NCBI GenBank assembly: GCA_964607765.1
Contig: CAZSNT010000097.1
Location: forward strand, 1-38,607
Direction of reading: 5' to 3'
DNA length: 38,607 nt
DNA from: CAZSNT01 sp964607765
GTDB lineage: Bacteria > Verrucomicrobiota > Lentisphaeria > Oligosphaerales > JABHEG01
The stretch's first letter is position 1, and the number at the start of each line of letters is the position of its first letter. The notes beneath the pieces were generated by a model. The model did not search any database. It had not been told where the DNA came from and was given only the letters and a program-made list of their open reading frames with translations. A program made the position numbers and the translations under genes. Below are positions 26,055-33,628 of the stretch, piece after piece.

Positions 26055-26148
26055 GTTCGATTCCCGTCGGATCGAGAATACTGCTCGCGCCCGCCCTGTG
26101 CGAGGCAAGAGTACACCGGGAAGTAGAGAGCTGCAAGAAAGAGACCAC

Positions 26149-28296
26149 ATGTCAACAGAACCAACAACCCCAACAGATGCCGGCAGTGTCGGCCCCGTAG
26201 ACCTCGAGAACATGCCCAGTATGGATGACCTGCTGGGGCAGAGCTCGACCGCGAACTTCGCGGAAGGCTCCATTGTCAACGGCTCGGTCGCCGAGAAGCG
26301 TGACAACGGTATCCTCGTCGATATCGGTTACAAAGCGGAGGGTTTCGTGCCCCGCGACGAGCTGTCGGAATGGGACAGCATCACGGTTGGCCAGCAACTC
26401 GACGTGTTCCTGGAACTGATCGAGGATGAAGACAACATGCCTCTGATCAGCGTGCGCAAGGCCGAGCTGCAGAAGGCCTGGAACGCAATTGTCGAGAACT
26501 ACGAGGAAGGCGGCGTGATCCGCGGCACGATCCGGAACCGCGTGAAGGGCGGTCTGATTGTTGACGTCGGTGTGGAAGCGTTCCTGCCCGGCTCGCAGGT
26601 TGACATCGGTCCGGTGCGCAACCTGGAAGATTACCTGGGCAAGGAAGAAGAGTTCAAGATCCTGAAGATCAATGCGGACAGGCGCAACATTGTCATCTCC
26701 CGCCGTGAGCTTCTCGAGGAAGCCCGGGCAGAGCAGCGTGCTGCGTTGCTGGCCGAACTCGAGCCGCACCAGATCCGCAAGGGCGTTGTGAAGAACATCA
26801 CCGATTTCGGGGCTTTCGTGGATCTGACCGGCATGGACGGTCTGCTGCATATCACAGACATGTCGTGGGGGCGCGTTTCGCATCCGAGCGAGGTCGTGAA
26901 GGTCGGGCAAGAGATCGAAGTGATGATTCTCGATGTCGACCGGGAGCGCCAGCGTGTGTCTCTGGGACTGAAGCAGAAAGAGGGCAACCCGTGGGACACG
27001 GTGGACGTCAAGTTCCCCGTTGCCAGTCGCGTGCAGGGGCGTGTCGTGAACGTGATGCCTTACGGGGCATTCGTTGAGCTGGAAGAGGGCGTGGAAGGTC
27101 TGATTCACGTTTCTGAGATGTCATGGACGCGCAAGATCAATCGCGCGAGTGACGTGCTCAAGGTCGGCGACGAAGTGGAAGCGATGGTCTTGGATGTCCA
27201 GCGCGAAGCCCGCAAGATCTCACTGGGGCTACGCCAGACGATGCCGAACCCGTGGGAGTTGATCGCAGAGAAATTCCCGAAGGGCACGAAGATCAAGGGC
27301 AAGGTCCGGAACATGACGTCCTACGGCGCTTTCGTGCAGATCCAGGACGACATCGACGGCATGATTCACGTTTCCGACATGTCGTGGACGCGCAAGGTGA
27401 ACCATCCGAGCGAGATTCTGCAGAAGGGTCAGGATGTCGAAGCGGTCATTCTCGACATCGATCCGGATCAGCAGCGTATATCCCTCGGTATGCGTCAGCT
27501 TGTTGACGACCCGTGGGCCACGATCGAGAGCCGTTACCAAGTTGGTGCTCTGGTCGAGGGTAATGTGACGAAACTTGCGTCGTTCGGTGCGTTCGTCGAG
27601 CTCGAAGAAGGAATCGACGGTCTGATCCACATATCGCAACTGAGCGACGACCGTGTGACTCGGGTAAAGGACGTTGTCCAAGTCGGGGACAAGGTCAAGG
27701 CGCGCGTAGTGAAGATCGATGCGGACGAGCGCCGGATCGGCCTGAGCCTGAAGGATGCCCACGAGGAGGGCACACCGGCGGACTACCAGCAAGCGATGGC
27801 GGCAAGCACGACGCTGCGGCCGGGCGATGAACTGGTCGATATGGGCGGGCTGCTTGCAGACGCCATGTCAGGGCTGGAGCAGCAGGTGAGCGACCTGACG
27901 GGAGCCGTTGAAGAGCCGGCGGCGGAGACCGAAGAGGCCGCAGCCGAGGACGAAGCGGTTGAGGCAGTCGAGGAAGAAACGGCTGAGGCAGTCGAGGAAG
28001 AAACGGCTGAGGCAGCTGAAGAAGAAGCGGTTGAGGCAGTCGAGGAAGAAGCAGCTGAGGCAGCCGAAGAGCCGGCTGAGGCCGTCGAGGACGAAGCGGC
28101 TGAGGCAGCCGAAGAGCCGGCTGAGGCCGTCGAGGACGAAGCGGCAGCCGAGGAGCCGGTTGCGGAAGAAGAGCCGGCCGCGGAGGCCGGAGAACCTGCA
28201 GTCGAGGAAACGGCTCCGGCCGAAGACGCACCCGAGTCGGACGCGACTGAGGAAGCGGCGGAAGAAGCGGAAGCGGCGGAAGAGGAGGCGAAGTGA
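26149..28296 (+). CDS. rpsA: 30S ribosomal protein S1 with long acidic C-terminal tail
   Basis: Binds mRNA and docks it to the 30S subunit. The 715-residue protein has six S1 (OB-fold) domains at about 38-110, 121-190, 207-277, 291-364, 380-450 and 465-540. The last four carry the classic GAFV...GLIHxS signature (for example ITDFGAFVDLTGMDGLLHIT). E. coli S1 is 557 residues; the extra length is a Glu/Ala-rich tail from about 575 to the end, built of repeated EAVEEETAE-like and AEEPAEAVEDEA units. The tail is likely disordered and strongly negative. The ATG at 26149 follows AAGAAAGAG; an in-frame extension to 26011 falls in the leader and has no S1 likeness. Confidence 0.95.
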   Translation: MSTEPTTPTDAGSVGPVDLENMPSMDDLLGQSSTANFAEGSIVNGSVAEKRDNGILVDIGYKAEGFVPRDELSEWDSITVGQQLDVFLELIEDEDNMPLISVRKAELQKAWNAIVENYEEGGVIRGTIRNRVKGGLIVDVGVEAFLPGSQVDIGPVRNLEDYLGKEEEFKILKINADRRNIVISRRELLEEARAEQRAALLAELEPHQIRKGVVKNITDFGAFVDLTGMDGLLHITDMSWGRVSHPSEVVKVGQEIEVMILDVDRERQRVSLGLKQKEGNPWDTVDVKFPVASRVQGRVVNVMPYGAFVELEEGVEGLIHVSEMSWTRKINRASDVLKVGDEVEAMVLDVQREARKISLGLRQTMPNPWELIAEKFPKGTKIKGKVRNMTSYGAFVQIQDDIDGMIHVSDMSWTRKVNHPSEILQKGQDVEAVILDIDPDQQRISLGMRQLVDDPWATIESRYQVGALVEGNVTKLASFGAFVELEEGIDGLIHISQLSDDRVTRVKDVVQVGDKVKARVVKIDADERRIGLSLKDAHEEGTPADYQQAMAASTTLRPGDELVDMGGLLADAMSGLEQQVSDLTGAVEEPAAETEEAAAEDEAVEAVEEETAEAVEEETAEAAEEEAVEAVEEEAAEAAEEPAEAVEDEAAEAAEEPAEAVEDEAAAEEPVAEEEPAAEAGEPAVEETAPAEDAPESDATEEAAEEAEAAEEEAK
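27955..28143 (+). repeat. In-frame minisatellite in the rpsA acidic tail
   Basis: About four 24-bp units (each GCGGTTGAGGCAGTCGAGGA-like) are followed by a 45-bp unit present twice (about 28051-28095 and 28096-28140, containing GCCGAAGAGCCGGCTGAGGC). Both unit lengths are multiples of three, so changes in copy number keep the frame. Confidence 0.85.
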
Positions 28297-28361
28297 CGTG
28301 TTCGGGCCGACCGGGGTCAGCAGACGCCTCGCGTGAGCGCGACGAAATCTGATCAGACGGC

Positions 28362-28389
28362 TTGCAATGAGCACGATCGATGCTAAAGT
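28362..28389 (+). promoter_or_regulatory. Promoter for tRNA-Thr and tuf
   Basis: -35 TTGCAA (28362-28367), a 16-bp spacer and -10 TAAAGT (28384-28389), with transcription predicted from about 28396, some 26 nt before tRNA-Thr. Close to the sigma-70 consensus and well placed. Confidence 0.55.
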
Positions 28390-28421
28390 TTTTCTCTTTG
28401 CGGCTGCAATCTTGTTCACAG

Positions 28422-28497
<76 letters not shown>

Positions 28498-28694
28498 AAC
28501 TTACCCAATAAGGTTGCCGCTGGCAGCTTGTTTTCCAGTGTTTTAAGGGAAGCAGAGGCACGCCTGTAAGGTGTTCCGTTCGCGGGGTGCGAGCGGGGTA
28601 TCAAGCGGCAAGATAGACGGTCAGGGAACCAAGAGTCGACCCACAATAACCGAAGCGTGGCAGTCGGTGATCGAAGCCAGGAGGTGGAAGGACA

Positions 28695-29891
28695 ATGGCG
28701 AAGGAACAATTCCAAAGAACGAAACCGCACGTCAACATCGGCACGATTGGTCACGTTGACCACGGCAAGACGACGCTGACCGCTGCCATCACGATGATCA
28801 TGAGCCGTCTGAACGGCAGTGATATTCGTACGTTTGACGAGATCGACAACGCTCCCGAGGAACGGGAACGCGGCATCACGATCAACACGGCGCACGTCGA
28901 GTATGAGACTGCCAACCGGCACTACGCCCACGTCGACTGTCCCGGCCACGCGGATTACGTCAAGAACATGATCACGGGCGCTGCGCAGATGGACGGCGCG
29001 ATCCTGGTGATTGCGGCCACGGACGGTCCGATGGCCCAGACGCGTGAGCACATCCTGCTCGCCCGCCAGGTCGGCGTGCCTGCCATGTGCGTGTACATCA
29101 ACAAGGTTGATCAGGTTGATGACGAGGAACTGCTCGAGCTGGTCGAGATGGAAGTGCGCGAGCTCCTGAGCGAGTACGAGTTCCCGGGCGACGACATCCC
29201 CGTGATCTTCGGGTCTGCGTTGCACGCGATGGAGTCCGAGGGCGACCCCGAGGCAGAGGTCTGCAAGTCGATTCGCGACCTGATGGACGCGGTGGATGAC
29301 TACATTCCCGAGCCGACGCGGCCGTTGGACCAGCCGTTCCTGATGCCCATCGAGGACGTGTTCTCGATCGAGGGTCGCGGCACGGTGGTGACAGGACGTG
29401 TCGAGCGCGGCATCGTCAAGACTGGTAACGAGGTCGAGATCGTCGGTATTCGCGAGACGGCCAAGACGACGGTTACCGGCGTCGAGATGTTCCGCAAGAT
29501 CCTGGATGAGGGGCGTGCTGGCGACAACGTCGGGTGCTTGCTCCGCGGGATCAAGAAGGACGAGGTGGAGCGTGGTCAGGTTCTGGCCATCCCCGGCACG
29601 ATCACGCCGCACACCAAGTTCGAGGCGGAAGTTTACGTGTTGACCAAGGAAGAGGGTGGGCGCCACACGCCGTTTTTCAACGGCTATCGTCCGCAGTTCT
29701 ACTTCCGTACAACGGATGTGACCGGCGTCTGTGACCTTCCTGAGGGCACTGAGATGGTCATGCCCGGCGACAACGTCAGCATGACTGTTGAGCTGATTCA
29801 GCCGATCGCGATGGAGAAGACGCTTCGCTTCGCTATCCGCGAAGGTGGCCGGACGGTTGGTGCCGGTCGTGTAACGGATATCGTTGAATAG
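28695..29891 (+). CDS. tuf: Elongation factor Tu
   Basis: GTPase that delivers aminoacyl-tRNA to the ribosome. The 398-residue protein has G1 GHVDHGKTTL, the switch I region RGITINTAHVEYE, DCPGHADYVKNM (G3), NKVD (G4) and the SAL element (G5), then domains 2 and 3 (GRGTVVTGRVERG; PQFYFRTTDVTG). AGGAGG lies just upstream of the ATG. A 197-nt leader separates it from tRNA-Thr, in which I recognise no defined element. rpmG follows. Confidence 0.98.
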   Translation: MAKEQFQRTKPHVNIGTIGHVDHGKTTLTAAITMIMSRLNGSDIRTFDEIDNAPEERERGITINTAHVEYETANRHYAHVDCPGHADYVKNMITGAAQMDGAILVIAATDGPMAQTREHILLARQVGVPAMCVYINKVDQVDDEELLELVEMEVRELLSEYEFPGDDIPVIFGSALHAMESEGDPEAEVCKSIRDLMDAVDDYIPEPTRPLDQPFLMPIEDVFSIEGRGTVVTGRVERGIVKTGNEVEIVGIRETAKTTVTGVEMFRKILDEGRAGDNVGCLLRGIKKDEVERGQVLAIPGTITPHTKFEAEVYVLTKEEGGRHTPFFNGYRPQFYFRTTDVTGVCDLPEGTEMVMPGDNVSMTVELIQPIAMEKTLRFAIREGGRTVGAGRVTDIVE

Positions 29892-29987
29892 CATTTGAAC
29901 GCCTGACGGACACCGAGGCGGCCGGCACAGGCAGGCAAAACGCTTGCGCCGGCCGCTTGTGCCGACAGAGAGAAAGGTCTCAGAACG

Positions 29988-30140
29988 ATGCCGCGTGAGA
30001 TTGTCACATTGGCCTGTACTGAGTGCAAACGTCGCAATTACACGACGACGAAGAACCGGCGCAGTACCCCCGGCCGGCTCGAGCAGAAGAAATTCTGTCC
30101 GTTCGAACGCAAGCATGTGTTGCATCGGGAGACTCGGTAG
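29988..30140 (+). CDS. rpmG: 50S ribosomal protein L33 with partial zinc site
   Basis: A 50-residue ribosomal protein beginning MPREIVTLACTECKRRNYTT and ending in RKHVLHRETR. Cys at 10, 13 and 37 match three of the four ligands of the zinc-binding C+ form, but the fourth position is Glu40 (CPFERKH rather than CPxCRKH), an intermediate between the zinc-bound and zinc-free forms. It lies between tuf and tRNA-Trp-secE, the usual place. An AAAGG motif lies about 12 nt upstream of the ATG. Confidence 0.93.
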   Translation: MPREIVTLACTECKRRNYTTTKNRRSTPGRLEQKKFCPFERKHVLHRETR

Positions 30141-30165
30141 TTCCACAGGTTTGGCGTTACCGTGC

Positions 30166-30242
30166 AGGTGAGTAGCTCAGCTTGGTAGAGCAGCGGTCTC
30201 CAAAACCGCAGGTCGCAGGTTCGATCCCTGTCTCACCTGCCA
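30166..30242 (+). tRNA. tRNA-Trp (anticodon CCA)
   Basis: Acceptor AGGTGAG pairs with CTCACCT, the anticodon loop CTCCAAA is closed by GCGGT/ACCGC (anticodon CCA), the T arm is GCAGG-TTCGATC-CCTGT, the discriminator is G and CCA is encoded at 30240-30242. A run of T follows directly. tRNA-Trp before secE is conserved in many bacteria. Confidence 0.97.
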
Positions 30243-30327
30243 CTTTTTTATAGGATTGGGTCCGGGTTGAGCCAGGCTATTTCCGGCACAGCACGGGCCT
30301 GATGTCATGAAGGTAAAGGGTTCGGGT

Positions 30328-30582
30328 ATGGCGAGCCAGATTCACCGATATCTCAGCGCATCCCGGCGGGCAGTACTTGGGATACCGAAGCTGGTTCCAC
30401 GCATTCGCGATTTTGTCCAGAATGTGATCTCCGAGCTCAAGAAGTGCACGTGGCCCACTCGTGAGGAATTGAAGAGCTCCACCGTTGTCGTGATTGTGTC
30501 GATGCTGATTCTAAGTGTTTTCGTGGCATTGGCCGATTGGGTGAGTCAGTTGGTGATTCGCTTCATAACGGTGACGCTCTGA
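30328..30582 (+). CDS. secE: Preprotein translocase subunit SecE
   Basis: Small essential subunit of the SecYEG channel. An 84-residue single-helix form: an amphipathic N-terminal part with the conserved VISELKKCTWPTREEL, then one membrane helix (VVVIVSMLILSVFVALADWV). The ATG at 30328 has AAAGGG 7 nt upstream; the in-frame ATG at 30307 (91 residues) is an alternative without a clear site. It is followed by nusG after 153 bp in which I see no further element. Confidence 0.94.
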   Translation: MASQIHRYLSASRRAVLGIPKLVPRIRDFVQNVISELKKCTWPTREELKSSTVVVIVSMLILSVFVALADWVSQLVIRFITVTL

Positions 30583-30735
30583 TGAAGCGTTGCTGCTGAG
30601 ATTGCCAGGCAGATGGAGACTCAGAGCGCCCGAGGTCGGCGTGCAGACAGCTTCCAGATTCCGCCCCCGCCTGTTTAGGCGCCGCTTTCTGGGGTTCGCT
30701 TCCGCGTTCAGTAGCTTGTCACCGCAGGAACAATT

Positions 30736-31296
30736 ATGGAAGAGCAAGAACAAGGTCAGTGGTTTGTCGTGCAGACGCTGTCCGGGCAGGAGTTCAAGGT
30801 CAAGCAGAGCATCGAGAAGCGTCGGGAGCAGGAAGGCGTAGATGACGTCGTTTTCGAGGTCGTCGTGCCGACCGAGAAGGTCTCTGAGGTGCGCCGCGGC
30901 CGCCGGACGACGACGGAGCGCAAGTTCTTCCCGGGCTACATTCTGATGCGCATCGGCCTGTACGATGAAGACGGCACACCGAACCACCGTTGCTGGTACT
31001 TCATTCGCGAGACGCAGGGCGTCATCGGTTTTCTGGGTGGCGATCGGCCATTGCCCCTGTCCGCGGGGGAAGTGGAAGACATGCTGCAGCAGACCGAGGC
31101 GGGTGAGGAAGCGTCCAAGCCGAAGATCCTGTTCGAGGTAGGCGAGACAGTTGTGATCAAGGATGGTGCATTCGAGAACTTCGAGGGTGCCATTGAAAGC
31201 GTGGATCCGGACCGCGGAAAACTGAGCGTTTCGGTGAGCATTTTCGGGCGCTCCACCCCGGTTGAAGTGGAGTATTGGCAGGTCGAGCGCACGTGA
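30736..31296 (+). CDS. nusG: Transcription termination/antitermination factor NusG
   Basis: Binds RNA polymerase and couples it to ribosomes or Rho. 186 residues: an N-terminal NGN domain (QWFVVQTLSGQEFKVKQSIE; RKFFPGYILMRI; ETQGVIGFLGG) and a C-terminal KOW domain (GETVVIKDGAFENFEGAIES). An AGGAA site precedes the ATG. It stands in the usual secE-nusG-rplK order. Confidence 0.96.
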   Translation: MEEQEQGQWFVVQTLSGQEFKVKQSIEKRREQEGVDDVVFEVVVPTEKVSEVRRGRRTTTERKFFPGYILMRIGLYDEDGTPNHRCWYFIRETQGVIGFLGGDRPLPLSAGEVEDMLQQTEAGEEASKPKILFEVGETVVIKDGAFENFEGAIESVDPDRGKLSVSVSIFGRSTPVEVEYWQVERT

Positions 31297-31394
31297 GTGT
31301 GTGTGCTTGGTGCGGAACAGCAACCCAAATCAGGGTAGCAGCTTGAGGGAGAGTACCTGCCCGCTCTGACCTGAGTTGCGCAAAAAAGTGAGCC

Positions 31395-31829
31395 ATGGCC
31401 AAAAAAGTCATCAATGAGATCCGCTTGCAGATTGCTGCGGGCGCGGCCAATCCTGCGCCGCCGGTCGGTCCGGCGCTGGGTCAGGCCGGCGTCAACATCA
31501 TGGAATTCTGCAAGCAGTTCAACGCGGCGACGCAAGCTGACGCTGGGATGGTGATTCCGGTCGTGATCACGGTCTACCAGGATCGTTCGTTCACGTTCAT
31601 CACCAAGTCGCCTCCGGCCGCCATTCTGGTGAAGAAGGCGGCGGGTCTCGCTTCCGGTTCAGCCGAACCCGGTCGCGAGATTGTCGGCAAGGTGACCCGG
31701 AGTCAGTTGGAGGAGATTGCGCGTACGAAGGAGGCGGATCTGAACGCGCGTGATCTGGACGCTGCGGTACTGATTATCGCTGGCACCGCCAGGAGCATGG
31801 GAATCGAGGTGGTCGATGAAGAAGAGTAA
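31395..31829 (+). CDS. rplK: 50S ribosomal protein L11
   Basis: Forms the GTPase-associated centre with 23S rRNA. The 144-residue protein has the proline-rich ANPAPPVGPALGQAGVNIMEFC motif of the N-terminal domain and DLNARDLDAAVLIIAGTARSMGI in the rRNA-binding C-terminal domain. Its last 14 bp overlap the start of rplA. Confidence 0.97.
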   Translation: MAKKVINEIRLQIAAGAANPAPPVGPALGQAGVNIMEFCKQFNAATQADAGMVIPVVITVYQDRSFTFITKSPPAAILVKKAAGLASGSAEPGREIVGKVTRSQLEEIARTKEADLNARDLDAAVLIIAGTARSMGIEVVDEEE

Positions 31830-32511
31830 GCTTTATCGGGCGCGGCTTGAGACGTTTGACCGGCAGAAGAAGTACCCCCTTGACGAGGCCGTTGCGGTTC
31901 TGAAGGGCATGCCTCCGGCCAAGTTCGACGAGACGGTCGAACTGGCGTTCCGTCTGGGAGTTGATCCGCGACAGTCCGATCAGGTCGTACGCGGAGCGAT
32001 GGTGCTGCCGCGAGGCGTTGGCAAGACGGTACGTGTTGTGGTCATTGCCAGCGGCGATGCCGCGCAGGCCGCGCAGGATGCCGGTGCGGACGAAGTCGGT
32101 TTCGAGGAACTGCTCGAACGCATCAGCGGCGGTTGGCTGGAGTTTGACGTGCTGATTGCGACGCCGGCGGCGATGGGTCAGGTCCGGCGCCTGGGGCGTC
32201 TGCTGGGCCCGCGCGGTCTGATGCCCAACCCGAAGACGGGAACAGTCACTGACGATCCTGCCCAGGCTGTGAAAGAGTCCAAGGCGGGACGCGTGGAGTA
32301 CCGCACCGACCGGGGCGGATGCATTCATGTTCCCATCGGCAAGGCGTCGTTCGAGAACGATGCCCTTATAGAGAACGCCTTGGCCGTTTCGCAGGCATTG
32401 GCACGTGCGCGCCCCGCTGCATCGAAGGGGACGTACATGCTTGCGGCCGCCATGTGTTCGACGATGAGCCCCGGCATTCCGTTGGATGTTCGGGACCTGG
32501 TGAGGACGTGA
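31816..32511 (+). CDS. rplA: 50S ribosomal protein L1
   Basis: Forms the L1 stalk at the E site. 231 residues with FDETVELAFRLGVDPRQSDQ, GRLLGPRGLMPNPKTGTVT and the C-terminal KASFENDALIENA and KGTYMLAAAMCSTMSPG regions typical of the family. It starts inside rplK behind GAGGTGGTCG in a different frame, indicating translational coupling. L1 usually represses the rplKA mRNA. Confidence 0.97.
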   Translation: MKKSKLYRARLETFDRQKKYPLDEAVAVLKGMPPAKFDETVELAFRLGVDPRQSDQVVRGAMVLPRGVGKTVRVVVIASGDAAQAAQDAGADEVGFEELLERISGGWLEFDVLIATPAAMGQVRRLGRLLGPRGLMPNPKTGTVTDDPAQAVKESKAGRVEYRTDRGGCIHVPIGKASFENDALIENALAVSQALARARPAASKGTYMLAAAMCSTMSPGIPLDVRDLVRT

Positions 32512-32515
32512 TACG

Positions 32516-33058
32516 ATGAAATCGGAAAAGAAATCGGTGCGTTCCGAGAAAGCACAGATGGTCCAGGACCTTCAGTCGCTTGTCGAGCCGGCCGAGTGCC
32601 TGCTGCTGACGAGCTACAGTGGGCTGAGTGTCCGGGGTTTCGAAGAGCTGCGCGGGGCGCTGTGCGAGGCTGAAGGTGAGTGTCACGTTGTGCCGAATCG
32701 GCTGTTAAAGCGTGTACTGATCGAGTGTGGGATTGAGGGATTGACGGATGATGTACTGACCGGTGACACTGCGATGGTCACCGGTTCCGATCCTGCCGCG
32801 CTGGCGAAGCGCGTGCGTGATTTCGGGCGTGCCCACAATGCGGTGGCTTTCAAGGCTGCGGTTGTGGGTGGCAGCGTACTCTCGGCGGCAGAAGCGGGAC
32901 GCCTGGCGGACTTGCCTTCGAAAGAAGTGCTTCAGGCCCAGCTTCTTGGTCTATTGCAGGCACCGGCCGGTCAGTTGGTCGGGGTGCTTAACGCCAAGGT
33001 GGCAAGTGTTGTGTATGTTCTCAGCGCCTACCTGCGTGAGAAGGAAAAGGCGGCGTGA
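32516..33058 (+). CDS. rplJ: 50S ribosomal protein L10
   Basis: Base of the L7/L12 stalk. 180 residues, with SEKAQMVQDLQSLVEPAECL and YSGLSVRGFEELR near the N-terminus and a hydrophobic C-terminal helix that binds L7/L12 dimers. It starts 4 nt after the rplA stop, so there is no room for the separate L10 leader seen in many bacteria; regulation of rplJL probably depends on the upstream genes. Confidence 0.96.
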   Translation: MKSEKKSVRSEKAQMVQDLQSLVEPAECLLLTSYSGLSVRGFEELRGALCEAEGECHVVPNRLLKRVLIECGIEGLTDDVLTGDTAMVTGSDPAALAKRVRDFGRAHNAVAFKAAVVGGSVLSAAEAGRLADLPSKEVLQAQLLGLLQAPAGQLVGVLNAKVASVVYVLSAYLREKEKAA

Positions 33059-33079
33059 CGAGTCGGAGGAGTAATAAGC

Positions 33080-33490
33080 ATGTCTGAAGAAACGAAGATC
33101 GAAGTCTCCGAAGAGATGGAGAAGGTCATCTCCTACGTTGAGGAGCTGAGTGTGCTGGAGTTGTCCCAGCTGGTGAAGGCTCTGGAAGAGCGTCTGGGCG
33201 TCAGCGCGGCTGCCCCGATGGCCGTTGCAGCTGTCGGCGCCGCCGGCGGCGGCGAGGCCGAGGCGGAAGCCGAAGAGCAGAGCGAGTTCGATGTCGTCCT
33301 TATCTCTGCCGGCGAGAAGAAGATCGCCGTGATCAAGGAAGTGCGGACGATCACCGGTCTTGGGCTCAAGGAGGCCAAAGGTGTGGTCGACAGCGCCCCG
33401 AAGGAAGTCAAGCAGGGCGTGTCGAAAGAGGAAGCGGAAGAGCTCAAAGAGAAGCTCGAAGCTGCCGGGGCCACGGTCGAGCTCAAGTAG
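33080..33490 (+). CDS. rplL: 50S ribosomal protein L7/L12
   Basis: Stalk protein that recruits translation GTPases. 136 residues: an N-terminal dimerisation domain (KVISYVEELSVLELSQLVKA), an Ala/Gly/Glu-rich hinge (about 48-70) and a C-terminal globular domain (FDVVLISAGEKKIAVIKEVR; GLGLKEAKGVVDSAPK). GGAGGAG lies just upstream. Two hairpins separate it from rpoB. Confidence 0.97.
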   Translation: MSEETKIEVSEEMEKVISYVEELSVLELSQLVKALEERLGVSAAAPMAVAAVGAAGGGEAEAEAEEQSEFDVVLISAGEKKIAVIKEVRTITGLGLKEAKGVVDSAPKEVKQGVSKEEAEELKEKLEAAGATVELK

Positions 33491-33526
33491 GGATGCCCAT
33501 TCCCTTTACGGACAGTGTAGTTTGGG

Positions 33527-33592
33527 ATCGGAGGTCGGCGGATGTCGACCTCCGATGCCTGCTGTTTTGGAGTCCCGGCCCTCAGGCCTGGG
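33527..33592 (+). promoter_or_regulatory. Two hairpins in the rplL-rpoB gap (attenuator or RNase processing site)
   Basis: Hairpin 1 is an 11-bp perfect stem, ATCGGAGGTCG (33527-33537) with CGACCTCCGAT (33546-33556), loop GCGGATGT. Hairpin 2 is CCCGGCC (33574-33580) with GGCC-T-GGG (33585-33592), loop CTCA and one bulged T. A run of six T (33605-33610) lies 12 nt downstream, too far for a standard terminator. In E. coli the same gap holds an attenuator and an RNase III site that lower rpoBC relative to rplJL. Confidence 0.65.
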
Positions 33593-33628
33593 AACGACGA
33601 GTGCTTTTTTCTTGACGCGGAGTGCAGC

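Noticed and set aside
33542..33628. Extended N-terminus of rpoB starting at 33542
   Set aside because: The extra 29 residues are not conserved, the ATG lies in the loop of an 11-bp hairpin, and the ATG at 33629 has a better site and the family N-terminus.
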